A stretch of DNA of 64,000 bases from Omphiscola glabra (lineage: Eukaryota; Mollusca; Gastropoda; Lymnaeidae), in assembly GCA_964017045.1 (NCBI GenBank), contig OZ024802.1, forward strand, positions 7,486,413 to 7,550,412. The letters are read 5' to 3'. The notes under the pieces were generated by a model. That model saw only the letters and a list, made by a program, of their open reading frames with translations. It was not told where the DNA came from and made no database searches. Within the stretch, counting starts at the first letter, position 1. Every line of letters starts with the position of its first letter. The position numbers were made by a program, and so were the translations under genes. Positions 40,101 through 49,100 of the stretch are shown here, in pieces.

Positions 40101-43100
40101 AGCTACCCTGACTGTGGAGGTCGCAACTGGTAAGGCAATGTTTTTATTTGTTATTACGAATCATAACCCCATCATTGCATTTATTTACAGCTTTCTTATA
40201 ATAAACGAAAGTTAAGGGTTTTTGAGCTTGAAAGAGTTTTGTAAGATTTTTGAAAAAAGGGCAAATTGAAAAAAACTAACAACACATTTGTCAGATATTT
40301 CCAATAGAACACTCAAATTTTGAAAGTGCATACTTGTATTCAGCTATATACTTTGCTCATCAATAGCATTTTAATGCGTTTTTAATTTTATGTGATTGTC
40401 TTTTAAAAAAAAGTTCAAATATAACATTTTGGAATACATTTCAAAGGCATTTGGTCCTCCCCTTGCTAATAACTTGCATGATATAGAAGCTATAACAATC
40501 TTTTACCAGAATAATTGTCTGCAATGGAAAAACATAATTTAATAATAAATCAGAAATACTCTTTCAAAAAAATGGACATTATTTTATTGAAATTAAAATG
40601 GAAATTATTTTCTTGAACTTAAAATGGACATTATTTTCTTGAACTTAAAATGGACATTATTTTCTTGAACTTAAAGCCCAGGGTAAATCTTCTGGAAGCA
40701 GTTCTTCATCAGATGTAACCAATGAACAAAAGGCTGAGACAGAACCAGTGGAAGCACAAGCCGTGGATGAGAAAAGGCGGCGTAGAAGTGTAGCCATTAA
40801 ACAAGAGCAAATGGTTATTAGGGTCAGTAGCCTGTGAGCAGAGACTTCACACACAAAAATATGTGCACAAATGTTTACTTCCCCATCAATGTTTTGGATT
40901 ATACTAAATAATAATAAACCTATTTAGAAAAAAAAGGAATACATTATTATCTGGCTCTGTTTTTTTATTTGTTTGTGGGAGCTGTAACACATTTCTGAAT
41001 GCATGAAATAAACTAAATATTTGCGAAATTGATTCAATAATAGCCAACGGCTGAGGTTGAATTTACTATTAAAAAAACCCATTTATTTTATACTAATTTT
41101 GTTAAATTAATGTGCTTCAAGTTTGTCAATCTGTGTTAATTTTAATATTTTTTTTTTTTGACAAATAAACTGCGACAACCTTTTATTAACAAGAAGTCTC
41201 AGAATTGTTGGTGTTCCTTTAATATATCAAAATTATAAAAATGTATTTTCTGAAATCTTCCTTTATCCAACAGGGTTTGAAAGAAGCAGAGGACCAGCTA
41301 CCCGACCTTGAGTCTTTGACACAGTGGTACTTGCTTGACAAGAATGCTGTACCAGCTGTGTACAGACTACAAAATATAAGGTGTTTTTTAAACGTACTTT
41401 GTGAAGTTTAGTTATTTTAGATTACATGTTTTAATCCAGTAATATGCTTAAAGTCAAGTGAAAGGGGACTCTTCAAAAATTGTATTTTCAAAACAATTCC
41501 CATCTTAGATATGACAGAAAAAGAAATCTGGATACAAATCTTTGTTTATTGTATCTATTTTCCGTATCGAAAAACTAAACCACCTTATTCTATTGCCTCC
41601 ACTTAGCACCGTGTACAAAGATATTTTAAGGAATGATGCAATAAAGAGAGGTTTAGCCAAGTCATCTTTCCAATTAATGGCAAACAAACTATTCAACATC
41701 CTTCTCAAGTTTGCTCCTGATGTCTTGGATGATCAAAAAGCATTTGACTCCTACACATCATCAGGTGTGTTCAGCTAAATCCTTTTTCATTCATCTTGTC
41801 ACATCATTTAGTTTTAATTTCTCTTTCAAACAAATTGAAATTAAAATGCATTTTAGAATTTTATGTTCAGTTTTTAATTCTCATTTAACTTTTAATGTAA
41901 CGTCTTGAAATATTTATTGTTAAAAGAGAAAATAAAATCAAACAATGTAATTTTAAAAAACATATTGACATAGCCGCATATAAATCATGAATAATCAGGT
42001 TCATAATATTGAAAATATTATTATTTTTATTTCCTGATTTATCAGTATTTGGAATGGAGGTTAGTGAGATCCTTGAGCAGGAGTCAGGTCATAGTCACAT
42101 TTTGTGCCTTACTAGAACTATTGAGAGTCTTGTGGATCATCTGGATGATACATCAGCACCTGACTACTTAGATCTGACTAGTGATAGGACACCTACATTA
42201 GATACGGAGGCATGGGAGAAAGTGCAGCAGATGAGGAAGGATATTCATAAAGGAAAGGTAAGCACTAGGCGTGCAATCATGGAACAATTGCGTGCAATCA
42301 TGGAACAATTGCGTGCAATCATGGAACAATTGCGTGCAATCATGGAACAATTGCGTGCAATCATGGAACAATTGCGTGCAATCATGGAACAATTGCGTGC
42401 AATCATGGAACAATTGCGTGCAATCATGGAAAAATTGCGTGCAATCATGGAACAATTGTTCCATTATGTCCGACCAAGCCTTTAACAAACAGCTCTTTTT
42501 TTTCTAATCACGTAAAACGATTTCCATGGATCATTAATAGATCATTTTAGTTTATGAAATTGTTAAATTGAAAATATGCTTCATGACAAGAACACCTATC
42601 AAAATCTGTAAATGTTATTCTTAAAGATAAGAACCTTATTATTTCCCCTTTATTTTAACCAAAATTGTGTTATTTAATTTACGCATTATTTATTAATTAT
42701 ACGGCTCTTGCTGTTTAGTTATTTAACATAGTTATATTTCTCCCCCCCCCCCCCCTTTTTAAAAAAAAAAACACTTAGCTGTTATTTTACAAATATTTTA
42801 TCGTAGTTCTGTTTGTGTTGAATTTATTACTCTCAGCGTAATTTGCCCCGCATGTGTATATACTTAACCCCAAACTATTCCTCATCTGACAGATTCCTGA
42901 AAAGAACATCTCCAACATTTTACTAGATTGGATTGCTGGTGGAATAAGGCCAGGTGGTAGAAGAGAACATACAGTATATGTGGAAAGAGTGTCCAAACTT
43001 TTGCATGACAGTGTGGTCCACCACCTGGAACAAAATTTACCCAGGACAGAGTCAAAGTCCAGTCAAAGTGATCTGTTTGTTGAAGTTGCTGAGCATGTTC

Positions 43101-46100
43101 GATTTTGTCATGAAAAGTTAGTCAGATATATTACTAAATATTCATTTCATGATTTCGTTGTATTTGTAAAAGAAAAAAAAGCATTTGCTCTAAGTCAATT
43201 AAGTTTCAAGCATGTGTACCTTCCAATAATTCCTTACAAAAAAAAAGCATTTCAGTCAAACACTTTCTTTTTTTTGTTGTTGTTTAGAGCCAATAAGTTT
43301 CAAGGGCGAGAAGATATCCTAACACTTATCAAGTCTTATCTGAGGTCGGAATCCAAAAGTCCACTAGTTGTTTATGGCAAAACAGGTAGCGGGAAATCTG
43401 CCATCTTGGGTAAAACTGCCAAGGAAATAGTGCGATGGTTTAAAAGGTAATGTTGAGCAGGGACATCATTTGGGTAGGACGTTTGCTTCCCCCCCCCCCC
43501 CCCATGAATTTGCAGGTTTGATTTAAATTGCTATTTACTGTGGCGCCTCCTGTAATAAACAACTTAACAATCCGAACAGGTTTTGGTTTTGCCCCCCACC
43601 CCTGAAAAAACCTGGAATGACGCCCCTGATGTTAAGCTTATAATATAATACCATATCAATAATATCCTGCAGCTCAACTGTTATATATTCTTTGTTAATG
43701 TGTAAATCTGCCAGTCAAACCCTATTTTAAATGTAGAAATGGGTCAATTGTTAAAATTATTCTCCCAATAAAATGTAATTTTATTTCAATGACACCCATG
43801 ATCAATATTTTCATCCTAAAGTGATAATTGGAATTTATCATCCACAGGAAAGACATTATGCCTCATGTACTGGTACGCATGATTGGCTGCACAATAAACT
43901 CCACCAATGTCAGGGTCATGTTACGGGACATATGTGTCCAGCTCTGTCACATATTTGGTCAGAATCCTGCTGATGTCCCAATGGTAACGTACACAAACTG
44001 ATTTATCGTTTACCATAATTACGTAGCGATATTTAAGGCAGTGAAAGAAATAATTCTTTGACACATTGGGGTTGGTGCCTTTAATCATACTACACTAATG
44101 CTGATAAGTTGTCAAATTACTCTAATAAATTAAGGACAATCATCAAATTAATCTTTTAACATTTTATTGGGCGTGCAAATAGTCGATAGGTGGAAGAGCT
44201 CCACTGGCGTTGACATTAAAAACTTAATTGTTTTTTAAAGAAAGATGAAGACTTCGATTTTGAAATGTCCAGTCTTCATGTGATGTACAATTCATATAAA
44301 TAAGTACATTTTTAATGAGTCACCCTGGACCTATGCCCTCCCCACTTCCCAATGCCAAGAAAGCACGAAACAATGTACAAAGGGAAATAACACGCTGTCA
44401 AATGGCACATCTTTTTATTGAGTTGTAAACCCTTATATGTTTAAAGTTAAATGACTTTTATCACATACTCTAGTCACAGACAACATATAAATAGATATAT
44501 TTATTTATTTATTTTTCACAAATACTGAGAAACTTCGTATTTTTTAAAATGTATAAATTGACTTCTTCACTAAGTCAACATGACTTCATATATCTCAGAT
44601 TTACCAAAACACAAAGTCTCTCAAAGTAGGTCACTCCCTCCCATTTAGCCATACAACAGTCTCTCACAGTAGGTCACTCCATCCCATTTAGCCATAAAAA
44701 AGTCTCTCAATATATGTCTACAATCCAGATTTTGTTTAATCTCCCAAATTAGGTCTAACTTAAAAATTAACTTTTAAAAAAAACTTAAAATCCATAATTT
44801 AAAGGATATATCGTTTAGTTGATCATATTTATTGAGCAGGATTACAAAGGCGTCGTTAATGACCTGACATGGCGGATTGGCCAGGCAAGCAAAGAAAGAC
44901 CTTTGATACTGATACTGGACGCAGTAGACAGATTGTCAGGTGAGTGCTTACAACATTGTACCATCGTGTTCATACTGTCATCTTGTTCATACTGTCATCT
45001 TGTTCATACTGTCATCTTGTTCATACTGTCATCCTGTTCATACTGTCATGTTGTTCATACTGTCATCTTGTTCATACTGTCATCTTGTTCATGCTGTCAT
45101 CTTGTTCATACTGTCATCTTGTTCATACTGTCATCTTGTTCATGCTGTCATCTTGTTCATACTGTCATCTTGTTCATGCTGTCATCTTGTTCATACTGTC
45201 ATCTTGTTCATGCTGTCATTTGATTAATCAAGCACAAGAATGAGCTTAATTCTAACATAGTATATTTATATTATTTATACAACACCTATTGCATCCAAAA
45301 ATTACTTGTGCTAAATTGGTTAGAAAAATAACTTTATGAGCCCTGGAGTTTAAAAGAAAAATCATTGTATCCCCATTTAGTTTTCAGTTTTACAAAATCC
45401 ATAAAAAAAGATTGAATTTTAAGCCTAAAAACTTATTTATGATTTGATAACTATCATTGGTGTTGTATAATTATTATCAATTAGGTGATGTGGACATAAG
45501 ATTTCCTGAATTAAATTAAAAATCATAATACAGAACATATTAATCATTATAGGTAACCTAAATTTGTATGGGAGAATTTTCCCTCTTTTAAAAAAAAACA
45601 ACCTGAAAGTTATTGTTAATTATAAAAAATGTCCAAATATTTGCACATAAAATTAAATTAATTTCAAAATCAAAGTTATTTTTTATTACAGCAGCCTATT
45701 ACATATTTCATTGAGATTTAAAAAAAAAAATGTAATTGCAAACAAAAAATCAATAAAATGCCTTAAATAAATATTAATAATGAAATATTGATTTGACTTT
45801 TTTGTGTTGTTTTCAGTGAATACCTGATTTTTCTTTTTACACGTTATCCTTCTAAGAGTCAAATATTTCTTTATTATAAAAGAAGATTTGCTTACATTTG
45901 GGAACTTTTGTTTCTTACAAATTTTTTAAAAATTAACCTCCATTACTTGTTATAAAAATTAAGCCGGGACACTAACCCTAACCCTAAGCCGGGACAATAA
46001 CCCTAACCCTAACCCTAAGCTGGAACCCTAACCCTAAGCGAGGACATTAACCCTAACCCTAAGCCGGGACAATCATTTTGAATTTGTCTTCTTTTATTTC

Positions 46101-49100
46101 AGCTGAAAATGATGGAAGAAAACTTCAATGGCTCCCACCTGTTTTACCTGCTCATGTTAAACTTATCATCTCAACAATTTCTGATGACAAATACGAATGC
46201 CTACCTGCTGCCAGGAAGTTTTTGGGTGGCAATGATGATTGTTTCTTGGAGCTAGGGCAACTACCTGAAGACGATGCCTTTGCCCTGCTCAGCCACTGGT
46301 TAGATTGTGCCCACAGGACGCTCACCGACCATCAGTTTGATGTCTTCATTGAGGCTTTTAAGAAATGTCCTTACCCTTTATATTTAAAGGTTTGTGTGAA
46401 AATAAGTTAGGTTTAGGAATTGATTGCTTCTTCTAACGATGAAATTAAACACCTCTGACTTTGTCAACTTATGAATCAATAAAATTAGTTTTTACCACGT
46501 ACACAAGCAAACAACAAAAGCATGAGAGCAATAAAAACAACAACAACCAAACAAACCATATACAGAAGTAAGCAAAAAGAATGTGTAACACTCATAATTT
46601 TACCCCTTTACTTTCCGATTAGTATCTTAAAACTTTTTTAGCTAGAACTGTGGGAAATTTCTACAATTCGATATAATTATAGAACTGTGGGAAGTTGCTA
46701 TGATTCCTTCTGATTATTTCCATGTTTTAATACAATCTTAAAGGTTGCTTTTGCTGAAGTTTCTACGTGGACTTCCTATATGAAAGAAGAGTGGATTAAA
46801 CTTGGGGAAACTGTAAAGAAGCTTACGACGCTTCGTTTTGGCAGGCTGGAGAGAGACCATGGTGAACCCCTTGTGCGACGTGCTCTGGGCTACATCTCGG
46901 CAACAAGAAATGGCTTGACCAGCAATGAGATGGAAGACCTGCTGTCTCTTGATGATGCTGTCATGGACGATGTGGTAGCCACACACAAATTGTCCAAGAG
47001 GCGGCTACCCCCTTTACTGTGGATACGCCTCAAGGATGACATTGAAGATCTCCTGATAGAATGCAGAGCAGACAATGTAAAGACAATCAGATGGGCACAT
47101 AGTGACATTTTTGACGCAGCAGACGAGCGGTATCTCGTTCAAAGAGATAAAGCTCCATCTTACCACAAAGCCCTTGCTGAGTATTTCTCGGGGCAGTGGG
47201 CTGGAAAATGTAAGCCATTTTCTGGCAGTGAGAAAGGTATGGATCGTTTTGTTTCAAAGCAGGAGCTTTTCTTTGAGCCTGGAGATACCGCTGGAGATGG
47301 ATCAAGTCGTGTTTACAACCTGCGCACGATAAATGAATTGCCCTTCCATTTGTTGCGAGCCCAGCTGACACTGCAACTCAAGCAGGCATGTTTGTGCAAC
47401 TTTGAATGGATGCTGGCCAAGCTATGTGGGACATCGCTGACGTCACTGCTTGAAGAGTACCAGGCTATTCTGGCCACCGAACCTCAAGAAGCAGAACTGA
47501 AAATGCTTTCAGAAGTACTGCACCTGTCTGGGAAAGCGCTGCGGTGCGATCCCAGGCAGCTGGCCTCACAGCTCATCGGCCGACTTACAAACATCATCAC
47601 CCTCGACAGTCCGAAGATACCCGGAGACCCTAGGAAATATCCCAATTTAAACAATCTTCTTTCTGCAGCAAAGCAGTCGTCCATCCCAGCTTTGATTCCT
47701 TCTATAACATGTCTGGCTGAGCCAGGGGGAATTTTGTTTGATCTTCTTTCAGGTCACACTGAGCCTATAACAGCCATGACTCTCACAACTGACGGTCAAC
47801 ACGCTTTAACAACGTCAAGAGACAGGACCTTGAAACTCTGGAACGTACGATCAGGAAAAGTGATTAAATCCATTGATGGGATGTCCCCCAACGTGTCTTC
47901 TATAAGAACTGCCAAAGCTGATTCACTAGCCATTACAGTAGAATGTTCAGTTATTAAAATATGGAGTTTAGAAACGGACTCTTGTCTATTCATCATAGAT
48001 AAAAATATAGACCCCCCTAGCCTCGCTATAGCGTCTGACGGTCACATTCTTGTTGCCGTCTTTGACGGCTCGATTCTCCTTCGGTCATGGAATCTAGAAA
48101 CATACTCACTTATATGTGAAGCCAACATCCCAGACAACAGCATTCACAAAGATCATTCAATACTTATTGCAGACTCTTCCCATGGAGATAAAGTTCTTCA
48201 TGCTTTTAGGAGTGCCAACTTTGCAACTGTTCAAAATGTCAGGAATGGTGAGATCATAAAAAACCTTCAGTGTCACGATCAGTCCTCAGCCGTGGTGGCA
48301 CTGGCCATCTCCAAAGAATACTACATCGTCTGCTGCCGACAACAGAATGTAACCCTCAATGAAATCCACACGTTAGAGTTATTTGACGCTTCCAACAACG
48401 CCTATATTAGGAGCATCCGTGGATGTCCTCTGGATAACATCAGCCACTTGTTTGTTAATCTTGCTGGTAGCCATGCGATAGCAGTGTCTGTTAACCGTAG
48501 CAACAACATGTCTGATGTAGCACTCTTTAATCTAGAGACGGAAGACCACAAACATCTGGCCCGTCACCCAGGTGTCAGCACAATGGGCGCATGTCTTGAC
48601 TTCCGCTTTTGCTTTACCGGGGTTGAGGGAGAGAACTCCTTAAGGATATGGGACCTTAGTGCGAAAGTGAACCAGCCAGCACCGAAACTTAAAAAGCAGT
48701 GTGGTGTGGCTGAAATTTGGCCAATGGTTGACAACCCAAGGTAATATATGCTTCCATTTAATTGATTTAATATATATTTTTAAAATTACAGACTTATTTA
48801 TTGTATGAAAATTAATTTTAATTTGAACCTGTAGTTATTACATTTGCAAATTTATATGTTGTTATGAATACTCATTTAACCAAATGAATTTATACATTAG
48901 GCATCTGATGTTTACCTGTAAAAAAATAAAGTGTAGAATATAATAGGTACATAAAAAATATATTGATATTTACTCGGATTATAAAGTCATAAGTTTGTGA
49001 CAATTGAAGTTTAAATTTTTAACTTAAAAAAAAAATTATTGGTTTTAAAAAAATAAATTAAAAAAATAAAATAATAATAAAATGATTTTAGGTATGTGGT

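Noticed and set aside
44819..45243. 134-codon frame continuing exon 18
   Set aside because: Beyond the donor it is only the 17-bp minisatellite in three frames, and exon 19 restores the family sequence, so normal splicing is expected.
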